Assembly (NCBI GenBank): GCA_005881275.1
Contig: VBEF01000083.1
Location: 1 to 36,216 of the forward strand
DNA from: Chloroflexota bacterium
Lineage (GTDB): Bacteria > Chloroflexota > Dormibacteria > Dormibacterales > Dormibacteraceae
Direction: 5' to 3'
DNA: 36,216 bases
Below the pieces are notes generated by a model. It worked only from the letters and a program-made list of their open reading frames with translations, was not told the origin of the DNA and searched no databases. The position numbers and the translations under genes were made by a program. Below are positions 23,263-30,803 of the stretch, in pieces. Positions within the stretch are counted from its first letter, which is position 1. Each line of letters begins with the position of its first letter.

Positions 23263-24273
23263 ATGCCGGCCACTCTCGACCAGGTGGCGAGAGCGGCCGG
23301 CGTTTCCCGGGCGACCGCGGCGCGGGTTTTCAGTGGCAACCCTCGGGTGAGTGAGGAGGCGCGCCGCGCGGTCGAAAGCGCGGCGATGCAGCTCGGCTAT
23401 GTCCCCAACGGCGCGGCACGCAGTCTCGCCGGCCGGCGAAGTGACTCCGTCGGGGTCGTCGTGCCGGAGCCGGGCTCGATTCTGTTCCTCGATCAATTGA
23501 TGCCTCGCCTCCTGCGCGGCATCGGGGAGGAGCTTTCCGCCAATGGCTTGCAGATGGTGCTATTCGCGCCGCAGTCGACAGCCGACCTTCAGCGCCTCGA
23601 GCAGTACCTTGCGGGAGGCCACGTCGACGCAGTCCTGCTGCTGGCCCTGCATGAATCCGATTCCCTCCCGACTCGGCTTCAGGCACGCGGCATCCCGACA
23701 GTGTTCGGGGGCCGGCCGCGCCCAGGCCTCGACGTCAGCTTTGTGGACGTTGACAACCATGCGGGAGGCAGGACCGCGACCGAGCACCTGATCGAGCTGG
23801 GCCGCCGGCGCATCGCCCACATAGCCGGACCCGCGCATGTGCCCGGGGCACAAGAACGGCTCGACGGCTTTCGCGAAGCCATGTGGAAAGCAGCTCTCCG
23901 CGCCGATTTCGTGGAGCACGGGACGCTCGACCGAGATGGAGGCGAGCTGGCGATGGGCCGGCTGCTCGCGATGGCTGGCGAGATCGACGCGGTGTTTGCG
24001 GCGTCCGATGCGATGGCTGCCGGTGCGATGTGGGCGCTGCAAGTCCTCGGCCGGCGAGTGCCCGACGATGTTGCGGTGATCGGCTTCGACGATTCGCCGC
24101 TCGCGGCCGCGACGCAGCCGCCACTTTCGAGCGTGAGGCAGCCCATCGAGGATATGGGTCGTGAGATGGCGAGGTTGGTGCTGAGCCTGTCAGCGGTCCG
24201 CGGCCAGTCATCGCGGCAGATGGTGCTCGGTCCGGAGCTGTCAGTCCGCGAATCGACGGTAATGGTGCGCTAG
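23263..24273 (+). CDS. LacI-family transcriptional regulator
   Basis: The protein has 336 residues from ATG 23263. ATG 23245 and GTG 23233 are alternatives that add a short tail. The headpiece is ATLDQVARAAGVSRATAARV, then RVSEEARRAVESAAMQLGYV and NGAARSLAGRRS. The periplasmic-binding-protein-like effector domain follows, with VDAVLLLALHES, FVDVDNHAGGRTATEHLIEL, AVFAASDAMAAGAMWALQVL and VIGFDDSPLAAATQPPLSSV. It should bind a sugar-like ligand. The target is unknown. The divergent neighbour is the OsmC gene, and AAGCGGTT (23249-23256) has the A-A-N-CG-N-T-T core of LacI operators. The 3' end overlaps the convergent transglycosylase by 4 bp. Confidence 0.92.
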   Translation: MPATLDQVARAAGVSRATAARVFSGNPRVSEEARRAVESAAMQLGYVPNGAARSLAGRRSDSVGVVVPEPGSILFLDQLMPRLLRGIGEELSANGLQMVLFAPQSTADLQRLEQYLAGGHVDAVLLLALHESDSLPTRLQARGIPTVFGGRPRPGLDVSFVDVDNHAGGRTATEHLIELGRRRIAHIAGPAHVPGAQERLDGFREAMWKAALRADFVEHGTLDRDGGELAMGRLLAMAGEIDAVFAASDAMAAGAMWALQVLGRRVPDDVAVIGFDDSPLAAATQPPLSSVRQPIEDMGREMARLVLSLSAVRGQSSRQMVLGPELSVRESTVMVR

Positions 24274-24890
24274 GCGGGGCCTTTGCCCTCCTTGAACATC
24301 ATCGCCGCGTTGTAGACCGCCCACACGTAGTGGCGGCAGTCGGTCCTCAACCTCACCCAGTCCGTCACGGCGCCACCACCGGCGTAGTACGCGGTGAGTG
24401 CCTTCGCAAGGTCGTTGTGGTAGCTGTCGAGATTGTGTTTCAAGATCGCCACCCCGATGTCGATGTTGTCACCCGGGTCAAGCAGGTTGACCGCGCGATG
24501 CAGCAGCGCCGGCCCGTCAGCGGCCGCCGTCGACGGCATCACCTGCATGATCCCGACTGCCCCCGCAGATGACACAACAGCCGGCCGCCATCCGCTCTCG
24601 TGCCACGCGAGCCCCATCACCAGGTAAGGATTCACGCCGTGTTTGAGACCCGCTGCGTAGAGCATCGATTTGGTGATCATCATGTCGAGCGATGGGGCAG
24701 CTGGATCGCTGTTGGGATCGGTGACGGGCCACGTCGCGGCGCTGTCAGGCTCGATCGCGGGCTCCAGTCCGGTCGGTGGTTTGGCTTCAGGACCCCGCAG
24801 CGCGTTCTCGCCGCACCCCTGCAGCGCAAAGACCGCGCAAATTGCAAGCGCGAGTAGCGGCAGTCCCGCTCTCATAAAGGGATAACGCAT
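24270..24890 (-). CDS. Lytic transglycosylase lipoprotein (SLT/lysozyme-like)
   Basis: The protein has 206 residues from ATG 24890. ATG 24875 is also possible, and the frame is open further upstream without a signal peptide. The signal peptide RAGLPLLALAICAVFALQGC carries lipobox LQGC with Cys26. A linker rich in Pro/Asp/Ala follows. The transglycosylase domain shows SMLYAAGLKHGVNPYLVMGL, catalytic Glu98 in AWHESGW, GAVGIMQVMPSTAA, NIDIGVAILKHNLDSYHND and ALTAYYAGGGAV. It should cleave murein strands with 1,6-anhydro product formation while anchored to the membrane outer face. Confidence 0.88.
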   Translation of the reverse strand: MRYPFMRAGLPLLALAICAVFALQGCGENALRGPEAKPPTGLEPAIEPDSAATWPVTDPNSDPAAPSLDMMITKSMLYAAGLKHGVNPYLVMGLAWHESGWRPAVVSSAGAVGIMQVMPSTAAADGPALLHRAVNLLDPGDNIDIGVAILKHNLDSYHNDLAKALTAYYAGGGAVTDWVRLRTDCRHYVWAVYNAAMMFKEGKGPA

Positions 24891-24934
24891 ATGAACCGGC
24901 ACTTGTGCAAGCGGCCCGTAGGAGCGCAATCCCA

Positions 24935-25828
24935 TTGACTCCGCAGCAGATTCTTGAAATCGCGAGAGACGGTGACCTGGAAACGATGCGCGTGGAACGT
25001 AATGCAGTCGCTGATGCCGTACGCCGATTTGCAGCCTTGGGTGATGCGGCTTCGGCGCTTGAGCTGGTCGGGCGAACATGGCGCGCATGGCTTTCTCACG
25101 GCGAGCTCGACGAGGGGAGCGCCATCATCGCGACCGCGTTAGCCATACCGAGCGAGCGAAGTGCTGCGCTATGGCATGTTCGTGTTCTCTGCGCGGACGG
25201 CTTCTTTGCATTTCGCGCCGGCGATCAGCAACGGTCCCAAGCGTCCAACGAGAAGGCGCTCGAGATCGCTAGTCAGATCGGCGACGTCCGCGGTGAGTGC
25301 GATGCGCTGACAGGACTGGCCAGAGTCGCCCTCCGAGACGGCCGGCATGAGGGGGTCGTTGCTCTCGCGAGGCACGCAATGGATCGCGCGATGAGCGCCG
25401 GCGACCGCGAAGCAGGAGCGGCGCCACTGCATCTGCTCGCGGCCGGCACGAGGCTCCTCGGTGACTACCCCGCAGCGCGCGAGCTGTACCTGGAAAGCCT
25501 CGACCTGAACAGGGAGATCGGAAACCTGGCCCGGGTTTCGACGGAGCTGCACAACCTCGGATGGGTCGAGCTTCACCTCGGCAAGGTCGACGAGGCCAGG
25601 GAGTGGTTCCTGCAACGGGACGCGGCCGGTTCCGGGGACGCTTATGGCGATGCGTGGGCCAGCCTGAATTGGTCCGCCGTCGCAGCCGCGCAGGGCGAAA
25701 TGGCAGAGGCGCAGCGGCTGTTTGCCAGTGGCTCTCGCGCGCTGGACAAGGTTGGCGGGCATCTCGATCCCGACGATCTGGCCGAGCTCGAGTGGCTGAG
25801 AGCTCAGCTCAGCTCGTTTCTGGATTGA
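24935..25828 (+). CDS. Tetratricopeptide-repeat protein
   Basis: The protein has 297 residues from TTG 24935, chosen because TAGGAG lies 10 nt upstream. The frame extends to GTG 24905 but without a ribosome site. The sequence is almost all helical hairpins: FAALGDAASALELVGRTWRA, RAGDQQRSQASNEKALEIAS, GDYPAARELYLESLDLNREI, LHNLGWVELHLGKVDEAREW and AAQGEMAEAQRLFASGSRAL, each a TPR-like unit. It resembles the C-terminal TPR half of AfsR/MalT-type regulators or cyclase-ATPase proteins but has no DNA-binding or nucleotide domain. It is probably a protein-interaction module. It overlaps the convergent thioesterase by 20 bp. Confidence 0.75.
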   Translation: MTPQQILEIARDGDLETMRVERNAVADAVRRFAALGDAASALELVGRTWRAWLSHGELDEGSAIIATALAIPSERSAALWHVRVLCADGFFAFRAGDQQRSQASNEKALEIASQIGDVRGECDALTGLARVALRDGRHEGVVALARHAMDRAMSAGDREAGAAPLHLLAAGTRLLGDYPAARELYLESLDLNREIGNLARVSTELHNLGWVELHLGKVDEAREWFLQRDAAGSGDAYGDAWASLNWSAVAAAQGEMAEAQRLFASGSRALDKVGGHLDPDDLAELEWLRAQLSSFLD

Positions 25829-26759
25829 TTTCGTCACCCACGTGCACGGGGGTTTCCCAGTAGCGACCCGGCAGGAGCAGGAATGAAGCCGTTGCCTGGG
25901 CCGCCAGCTTCCCGTCTGGGTCGCGCACTTCGCAGTTCGCGACCGCGACGATCATCGCCGCGTCAGACAAGAACGCTATTGCTCCCCCGAAAATCAAACC
26001 AAACGCGTTGCACAACCAGGATGTTCGGTGCATCGCAAGGGTCGCCGCTCCCTCCGATGTGGCAACGCCTCTCAGCCCCATCAACACATAGCAGGGCGGT
26101 ATGAAATCGCCGGTTGCCACCTGAGTCATGACCTCGATTCCGGGCGTGGAGTCCCAGAACTCGCGTCCACGGACATCGCCTTCCACCGACCTGAGATAGG
26201 GATCTGGTGAGCTTGCGTCTGGCGCCGTCTTAGGCGGCGTTGTCGCTGCCATGAGCTCAGGGTCGAGGCGGAACAGGACACAACGCGAGGTCGCGTGGCC
26301 GAGGAGACGACCTCGGCTGTCCTCCACCGTCACCTCAGACAGTCCTAGCGATCGAGTCGCATGAATCAGGCGGCCCCGACCGATGATGGTGTGGTTTCGG
26401 ATCGTCGGGGTTCGAAGAAAGTTGACCGAGAGCTCGGAGGTCGTCATGCCCCAACCGGCTGGCGCGCTGGTCAGAACCGCACCGCCCAGCGGGAGGTCGG
26501 CTAGAAACGCGACCGTCCCGGCGAGAAATACCCCAGCGCCCGATTGCCACCAGGGGCTCGCGGGCATCGATGCACTGGCGACCCCAAGGCTGGCCTCCGA
26601 CAGGCGAAGCCCCGTCAGCTTGGTGATGGGCGGGTCTGGCAGGCGTCGTTCCAGGTAGGCCCGCAGCATTTCGAGGCCGGACATCTGCACCACATCACGA
26701 CCCCAGATTTCGCCTCGCGCGGGCTCGCGCAGCGTCAGTGGTACAGGGCGCTCAGCCAC
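25809..26759 (-). CDS. Double-hotdog thioesterase (PaaI/4HBT-like)
   Basis: The protein has 316 residues from GTG 26759, with -10-like TAGGAT 7 nt upstream. The longer open frame begins with an Arg-rich stretch unlike the family. Two hotdog domains follow each other. The first (about 60-190) shows GVFLAGTVAFLADLPLGGAV, TSELSVNFLRTP and GRGRLIHATRSLGLSEVTVE. The second (about 215-310) shows HRTSWLCNAFGLIFGGAIAF, LSDAAMIVAVA and LAAQATASFLLLPGR. This is the PaaI-type acyl-CoA thioesterase pattern in tandem, so one chain may form a complete dimer-like unit. Substrate is unknown. Confidence 0.8.
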   Translation of the reverse strand: MAERPVPLTLREPARGEIWGRDVVQMSGLEMLRAYLERRLPDPPITKLTGLRLSEASLGVASASMPASPWWQSGAGVFLAGTVAFLADLPLGGAVLTSAPAGWGMTTSELSVNFLRTPTIRNHTIIGRGRLIHATRSLGLSEVTVEDSRGRLLGHATSRCVLFRLDPELMAATTPPKTAPDASSPDPYLRSVEGDVRGREFWDSTPGIEVMTQVATGDFIPPCYVLMGLRGVATSEGAATLAMHRTSWLCNAFGLIFGGAIAFLSDAAMIVAVANCEVRDPDGKLAAQATASFLLLPGRYWETPVHVGDEINPETS

Positions 26760-26771
26760 CGCTGCAATCCT

Positions 26772-26942
26772 ATGTCGGGGCCGGCGGCGGAGGTGGCAAC
26801 AGATTCTGGAGTCGCGCCTGCGGCCCGCCGATGCCGACAAGGAGCAGGCGATGCGCGGGCAACTTACGAATACTTGGGCAAGATGTTGGTGGCATCGTTA
26901 GAGCGCCTTGAACAGCTGGTAACGCGCGAGTCGGAGTCTTAA
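26772..26942 (+). CDS. Small ORF, 56 aa, possible leader gene of the VOC gene
   Basis: In the 197-bp gap between the divergent thioesterase and VOC genes, a frame from ATG 26772 ends in TAA at 26940-26942. Its C-terminal half (ARATYEYLGKMLVASLERLE) is helix-like. The first half is low-complexity Ala/Arg. The stop overlaps the strong AAGGAG of the VOC gene, the arrangement expected for translational coupling. No homology is recognised, and the frame may be chance in GC-rich DNA. Confidence 0.25.
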   Translation: MSGPAAEVATDSGVAPAARRCRQGAGDARATYEYLGKMLVASLERLEQLVTRESES

Positions 26943-26956
26943 GGAGATGGGGTGAA

Positions 26957-27415
26957 ATGATTAATGGGGCTCATGCAGTCGTCTACAGCCATGACCCTGA
27001 GGCCGATCGAGCATTCTTCAAGGGAGTGCTTGGGCTGCATCACGTAGACGCGGGCGGTGGTTGGCTAATCTTCGCGCTTCCGCCTGCCGAAGTTGCCGTC
27101 CATCCCGCTGAGCCAGGAAAACCGGGTCACGAGCTTTTTCTCATGTGCCGTGACATCGACGCGGCAGTAAAGAAGCTCGCGGGCAAAGGAGTCACGGTCG
27201 AACCCCGGTTCTACGACGAACCCTGGGGGCGTCTGGCGTTCATCAAGTTGCCAGGCGGCGCAAAGCTCGGGGTGTACCAGCCGCGCCACCCGCGCGCTCT
27301 AAATGCGTCGGCGACCGACACTCTGAGCTCGAAGCCGGGGAAGCGCAACTCAACAAGCTCCAGGTCCAACACAAAATCCAGATCGACTTCGTCGGTAAAC
27401 CGCCGGTCTGGGTGA
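26957..27415 (+). CDS. VOC/glyoxalase-family protein with atypical C-terminal tail
   Basis: The protein has 152 residues from ATG 26957, with a strong AAGGAG 10 nt upstream. Residues 1-115 make a complete VOC domain: AHAVVYSHDPEADRAFFKGV, LGLHHVDAGGGWLIFALPPA, HELFLMCRDIDAAVKKLAGK, EPRFYDEPWGRLAFIKLPGG and LGVYQPRHP. Metal-dependent lyase, dioxygenase or resistance roles all occur in this fold. The remaining about 37 residues are Ser/Lys/Arg-rich (SSKPGKRNSTSSRSNTKSRS), unlike the family, which normally ends just after YQPRHP. A TAA lies one frame over exactly at that point (27300-27302), so a 1-nt indel may have extended the protein. Confidence 0.75.
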   Translation: MINGAHAVVYSHDPEADRAFFKGVLGLHHVDAGGGWLIFALPPAEVAVHPAEPGKPGHELFLMCRDIDAAVKKLAGKGVTVEPRFYDEPWGRLAFIKLPGGAKLGVYQPRHPRALNASATDTLSSKPGKRNSTSSRSNTKSRSTSSVNRRSG

Positions 27416-27457
27416 TCCGAGAGTCTCAGCCGAGTCGGCATTATGCAAAAGAGGGCA

Positions 27458-27474
27458 ATTGGTGGACCCGAGGG
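27458..27474. repeat. Copy of tRNA-Ala 3' end (direct repeat, possible att site)
   Basis: ATTGGTGGACCCGAGGG is identical to 27555-27571, which covers the 3' end of the tRNA gene plus 2 nt of flank. Similarity extends a further 7-8 nt (AGAGGGCA versus AGAGGACA). The copies are 97 bp apart. Between them (27475-27554) no gene is visible. The remaining 27416-27457 also shows no gene. Such repeats mark integrase attachment sites or a partial tRNA duplication. Confidence 0.6.
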
Positions 27475-27554
27475 TGTGTGAGTTCACCACTCGGCGCGTG
27501 CTGGCCTGTGCACAATATCTTGCAACAGGCGAGAACTATGTCCTGAGAGAGGAC

Positions 27555-27571
27555 ATTGGTGGACCCGAGGG
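27555..27571. repeat. Second copy of the direct repeat, within the tRNA-Ala 3' end
   Basis: This is the resident copy of the 17-bp repeat at 27458-27474. It covers the CCA end and the acceptor and T-stem 3' strand of tRNA-Ala, the region most often used by integrases as attB. Confidence 0.6.
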
Positions 27572-27632
27572 GATTCGAACCCCTGACCTACAGACTGCCA
27601 GTCTGTCGCGCTCCCAACTGCGCCACGGGCCC
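27557..27632 (-). tRNA. tRNA-Ala (anticodon GGC)
   Basis: The minus strand folds as a full cloverleaf: acceptor GGGCCCG with CGGGTCC, D-arm GCGC-AGTTGGGA-GCGC, anticodon arm ACAGA-CTGGCAG-TCTGT with anticodon GGC, T-arm AGGGG-TTCGAAT-CCCCT and an encoded CCA. The acceptor contains G3:U70, the alanine identity pair. It decodes GCC, a major codon in this genome. Open frames read across it in either direction are artefacts. Confidence 0.96.
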
Positions 27633-27705
27633 ACGCCGCGCCAGGTGTGCAGCTAAAAGGATACCGCCCGGCCCAGCTACCATCTTGCGTTGGCCCCCCT
27701 CACAG

Positions 27706-28398
27706 ATGCAAACACGCGACGTCACGATCCACGAACTGAATGGCGGCGGATACCTCGCGCTGCCTGAGGGCCCAGGGCCGTACCCGGGCGTCATCGTGAT
27801 CCACGAAGCGACCGGCCTGGACGATCACATTAGGAGAATCACCGATCGATTTGCCGGCGCGGGTTATGCGGCGCTGGCGGTCGATCTGTTCGCCGGCCGC
27901 AACCGCGCGGTGTGCATGGCCCGCTACATGGCCGGGATGCTCATCGGCTCAGTCAACCGCTACGGCGTCGACGACTTAAAGAGTGCGCTGACGTTTCTGG
28001 CCAAGCTTCCAGAAGTCGACGCCCAGCGCATGGGCGCGATTGGCTTTTGCATGGGTGGCGGTTTCGCGATCGCCTGGGCCTGCACCGATTCTCGCCTCAA
28101 GGCGATCGCGCCGTTTTACGGGGTGAATCCACGACCCCTGGAGGTTGCGAAGCGATTGTGCCCAGTGGTCGGCTCCTATCCCGAAAAGGATTTCACCGCG
28201 AGGGCTGGGCGCGCGCTAGACCAAGTCTTGACCCGCGAGAGCATCGCGCATGACATCAAGATCTACCCCAACGCACGGCATTCCTTCTTCAATGACGCCG
28301 GTCGCGCCTATGACAAGGCGGCAGCCGACGATGCGTGGACAAGGGTGATGACGTTTTTCAGTGGACAGCTGGATGTGAAGGTCGCTGCCAAGAAATGA
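27706..28398 (+). CDS. Dienelactone hydrolase family protein
   Basis: The protein has 230 residues from ATG 27706. The open frame continues upstream through the tRNA, which cannot be coding. This alpha/beta-hydrolase has the dienelactone hydrolase active site: IHEATGLDDHIR (Glu34), nucleophile Cys115 in GFCMGGGF, Asp162 in SYPEKD and His192 in ARHSFFND. Family members hydrolyse lactones or esters in the cytoplasm. It is the first gene of a three-gene unit with an NAD(P)-binding protein and a small membrane protein, each overlapping by 4 bp. The true substrate is not evident. Confidence 0.9.
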   Translation: MQTRDVTIHELNGGGYLALPEGPGPYPGVIVIHEATGLDDHIRRITDRFAGAGYAALAVDLFAGRNRAVCMARYMAGMLIGSVNRYGVDDLKSALTFLAKLPEVDAQRMGAIGFCMGGGFAIAWACTDSRLKAIAPFYGVNPRPLEVAKRLCPVVGSYPEKDFTARAGRALDQVLTRESIAHDIKIYPNARHSFFNDAGRAYDKAAADDAWTRVMTFFSGQLDVKVAAKK

Positions 28399-29168
28399 AT
28401 GTGCTGGTCACCGGCGGCACCGGGACTCTCGGTCGTGACGTCGTGATGCTGCTCCGTCACTCAGGACATCGCGCACGCATCCTGAGCCGCCAACCTCGCG
28501 GTCATGTGGACGCGGTGCAGGGTGATTTGAAAACCGGTGCCGGTCTGACCAGGGCGTTGGCAGGCATGGAAGCGATCGTCCACGCCGCCTCAGCGACACG
28601 CGGGCCGCTCGCGGGTCGGGCCACCGATGTGCGAGGTACGCGGCGGCTGTTGGAGCTCGCCCGCGAGGCGAACATCGGTCACGTTGTCTACGTCTCCATA
28701 GTCGGCATCGACGGCGTTGCGTATCCCTACTACAGGATCAAGGTCGCCGCCGAGGCCGTCATCCGGCATGACATCGTGCCCTGGTCGATCCTTCGCGCGA
28801 CCCAGTTCCACAGTTTCATGGTGTTCGCACTGCGAGCGTTCGCGCGGCTGCCCGGCATCGTCGCCATTCCCCTTGCCTGGCAGTTCCAGCCCGTGGAATC
28901 AAGGGAGGTCGCGCAGCGTCTGGTCGACGTGGTGCTCGGCAAGCCCGCGGGCATGCTGCCGGATTTCGGTGGCCCGGAGGTCCGCGACTTCAAAAGCATC
29001 GCCGAGTCCTGGCTCGCAGCTCGCCAGGACACACGTCGGCTGACGAATCTGCGGCTGCCGTTCAAGGTAAGCAAGCTGGTCGCCGAAGGACGGCTCACGT
29101 GCCCTGATCACAAAGACGGATTGATCACGTTCGATCAATATCTAGCCGAGAAGTACGCCGTTTCATGA
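28395..29168 (+). CDS. NAD(P)-binding atypical SDR / NmrA-like protein
   Basis: The protein has 257 residues. The start MNVLVTGGTGTLGRD (GxxGxxG at residues 7-13) and short AVQGDLKTGAGLTRALAGME mark an extended/atypical SDR fold. HVVYVSIVGIDGVAYPYYRI and KVAAEAVIRHDIVPWSILRA give the YxxxK motif (YYRIKVAAE) typical of NmrA/HSCARG-like or SDR_a5 proteins. It may be an oxidoreductase or a redox sensor. ATG 28395 overlaps the hydrolase stop (ATGA), and its own stop overlaps the next gene likewise. Confidence 0.85.
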   Translation: MNVLVTGGTGTLGRDVVMLLRHSGHRARILSRQPRGHVDAVQGDLKTGAGLTRALAGMEAIVHAASATRGPLAGRATDVRGTRRLLELAREANIGHVVYVSIVGIDGVAYPYYRIKVAAEAVIRHDIVPWSILRATQFHSFMVFALRAFARLPGIVAIPLAWQFQPVESREVAQRLVDVVLGKPAGMLPDFGGPEVRDFKSIAESWLAARQDTRRLTNLRLPFKVSKLVAEGRLTCPDHKDGLITFDQYLAEKYAVS

Positions 29169-29662
29169 CAAGACTGGTGGACAGGTACGGCCGGACGGGA
29201 TTCGCGGCTCTGACGAGCCTGATGTGGGCACTGCCGATGGCGGCATGGGCAGGATCCTCTGACCTCTCGCCAATCGACAAGACGGCGTATCCGTGGATCG
29301 CGCTCGGGATCGGCCTCGTGATGTTGGTGCTTTGGGTCGTCCTGCTGAACCGGCTCGGCAGGGTGAAGGTCTCCCTTCGCCAGCGCCGCTTCGACCTGCG
29401 CCAGATGTCGCCGTCCGAAAAGCGCTGGACGCTCGGGCTTGCTGCATTCGCCACCGGCAGCATCGCGTGGCTGAACGGCGCAGCTACGGTGGACTGGGCG
29501 CCGCTGGGGTCGGCGATCGCGGCCGGCAAGATCGGTCCCACGCTGTTTGCGATCGTGCTTGCGGCCTTCCTGATCGTGATGGTGGCCGGCGTCGTCCTCA
29601 GCTGGCGTCGGGCGACCGCGGCCTATCAGACCCGGCTCGCGTCCTCATCTAGTGTGAGCTAG
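29165..29662 (+). CDS. Small membrane protein of unknown function
   Basis: The protein has 165 residues with four predicted membrane segments: about 12-30 (GFAALTSLMWALPMAAWA), 42-61 (YPWIALGIGLVMLVLWVVLL), 86-105 (RWTLGLAAFATGSIAWLNGA) and 122-147 (IGPTLFAIVLAAFLIVMVAG). A basic cytosolic loop (NRLGRVKVSLRQRRFDLRQM) lies between the second and third. No family is recognised. It is the last gene of the hydrolase/SDR unit (ATGA overlap) and ends 5 bp before the convergent transporter gene. Confidence 0.65.
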   Translation: MTRLVDRYGRTGFAALTSLMWALPMAAWAGSSDLSPIDKTAYPWIALGIGLVMLVLWVVLLNRLGRVKVSLRQRRFDLRQMSPSEKRWTLGLAAFATGSIAWLNGAATVDWAPLGSAIAAGKIGPTLFAIVLAAFLIVMVAGVVLSWRRATAAYQTRLASSSSVS

Positions 29663-29667
29663 GCCGC

Positions 29668-30669
29668 TCAGCTCTCGACGAGCTTCAGCGTGCTCGTCGG
29701 CGCAACCTCAGCCGCCTTTTCCTTGGTCAGGTTGAGCAGGACGATGACGCCGATCAGGAGCGCCGTGCCGATCAGCTGTACGCCGTAGATGGGCTGGTTG
29801 AAACCCCACGGCGGAGGAGCAGACGCGATGAACGTGGCCGCCACCGGATAGGCCATCTCCGCGATCGTGGCGAGTGATGCGGGCGTCCTGGAGAGGGCAC
29901 GGTAGTAGAGGAGAAGCGCAAACAAGCCGGGGACAAGCGCGATCGCGAGCAGGTTGGGAACGAAGTCGCTGAACTGGTAATGAGAGAAAGCGCTGGTTCC
30001 GTACTGGATCAGCACGATCGTCACGAGCAACGGCAGGGCGAGGGTAAAGCGGAGCGAGGTCATGCTCCAGAAGCTGATCGAGCCGAGCGCGAACCGACCG
30101 AGCACCGTCCCGCTCGCCCAGAGCAAGGCCGCGCCAAGCGCGAGCAAACCGACCTCCACGCGTCCCTGCTGCAGCGCCGACACCGGGGCGGTTGGATCCT
30201 GGGCGAAGACGACGAGGTACACGCCGACCATGGCGACGATCAGGGCCGGCCAGAACCAGGGGCGCCTGCGCTCGCCGAGGATGATCCAGGCGAGAACGAT
30301 GGCAATCAATGGTTGCGTCTGCTGGAGGACGAACGTCTCTGCAAAGACCTTGTAGGTCGCGGCTTGCTGAAAGGAGGCGGTAAAGAGGATGGTCGCCAGC
30401 GACTGCGCTCCGGCCGCGATGATCACAACCGCCAGCCAGCCCTTCCAGCCAAGGTGCCGCAGCTCATGGGCGCTGCGGATCAATACCGGCAGCAGAAAGA
30501 GCGTGATCAATCCGTCCTCGGCGACCACGATCTGGGTCGGGGTCAGGTGTGTGATCAGCTGATTGCGGAAGTAGGCGTCCGAGGCCCACAGCGTGGCCGC
30601 GACCGCGACCAGGACGACCGAGAACCGGTCGACGCTTATGCCGCCGCTGGAACCGCTGGATCGTGCCAT
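29668..30669 (-). CDS. EamA/DMT-family transporter
   Basis: The protein has 333 residues, ten membrane segments and two EamA repeats. The first repeat contains TLWASDAYFRNQLITHLTPT and ends QPLIAIVLAWIILGERRRPW. The second contains ALGAALLWASGTVLGRFALG and PASLATIAEMAYPVAATFIA. The LGER motif and the topology are typical drug/metabolite exporters of the 10-TMS class. It probably exports an amino acid-like or other small metabolite. GGAGGG lies directly before ATG 30669. The 134 bp to the cyclase-domain gene (30670-30803) contain no clear terminator or gene. Confidence 0.9.
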   Translation of the reverse strand: MARSSGSSGGISVDRFSVVLVAVAATLWASDAYFRNQLITHLTPTQIVVAEDGLITLFLLPVLIRSAHELRHLGWKGWLAVVIIAAGAQSLATILFTASFQQAATYKVFAETFVLQQTQPLIAIVLAWIILGERRRPWFWPALIVAMVGVYLVVFAQDPTAPVSALQQGRVEVGLLALGAALLWASGTVLGRFALGSISFWSMTSLRFTLALPLLVTIVLIQYGTSAFSHYQFSDFVPNLLAIALVPGLFALLLYYRALSRTPASLATIAEMAYPVAATFIASAPPPWGFNQPIYGVQLIGTALLIGVIVLLNLTKEKAAEVAPTSTLKLVES

Positions 30670-30803
30670 CGCCCTCCATTCAACGTCATTTGGGGGCCAC
30701 GGCTTCCACGCCGCCGCGAATTGGGCAGACCTCTGAGGGGGCCCTCCCTTCGATTACCGACCCCTCCCCCGCCGGCCTTCCCGCCTCAGCGTACGAGGGG
30801 GCG

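Noticed and set aside
27459-27656. Plus-strand frames running across the tRNA-Ala gene (for example GGPEGIRTPDLQTASLSRSQ)
   Set aside because: This is the well-known false protein obtained by reading antisense through a tRNA; the hydrolase downstream starts at ATG 27706.
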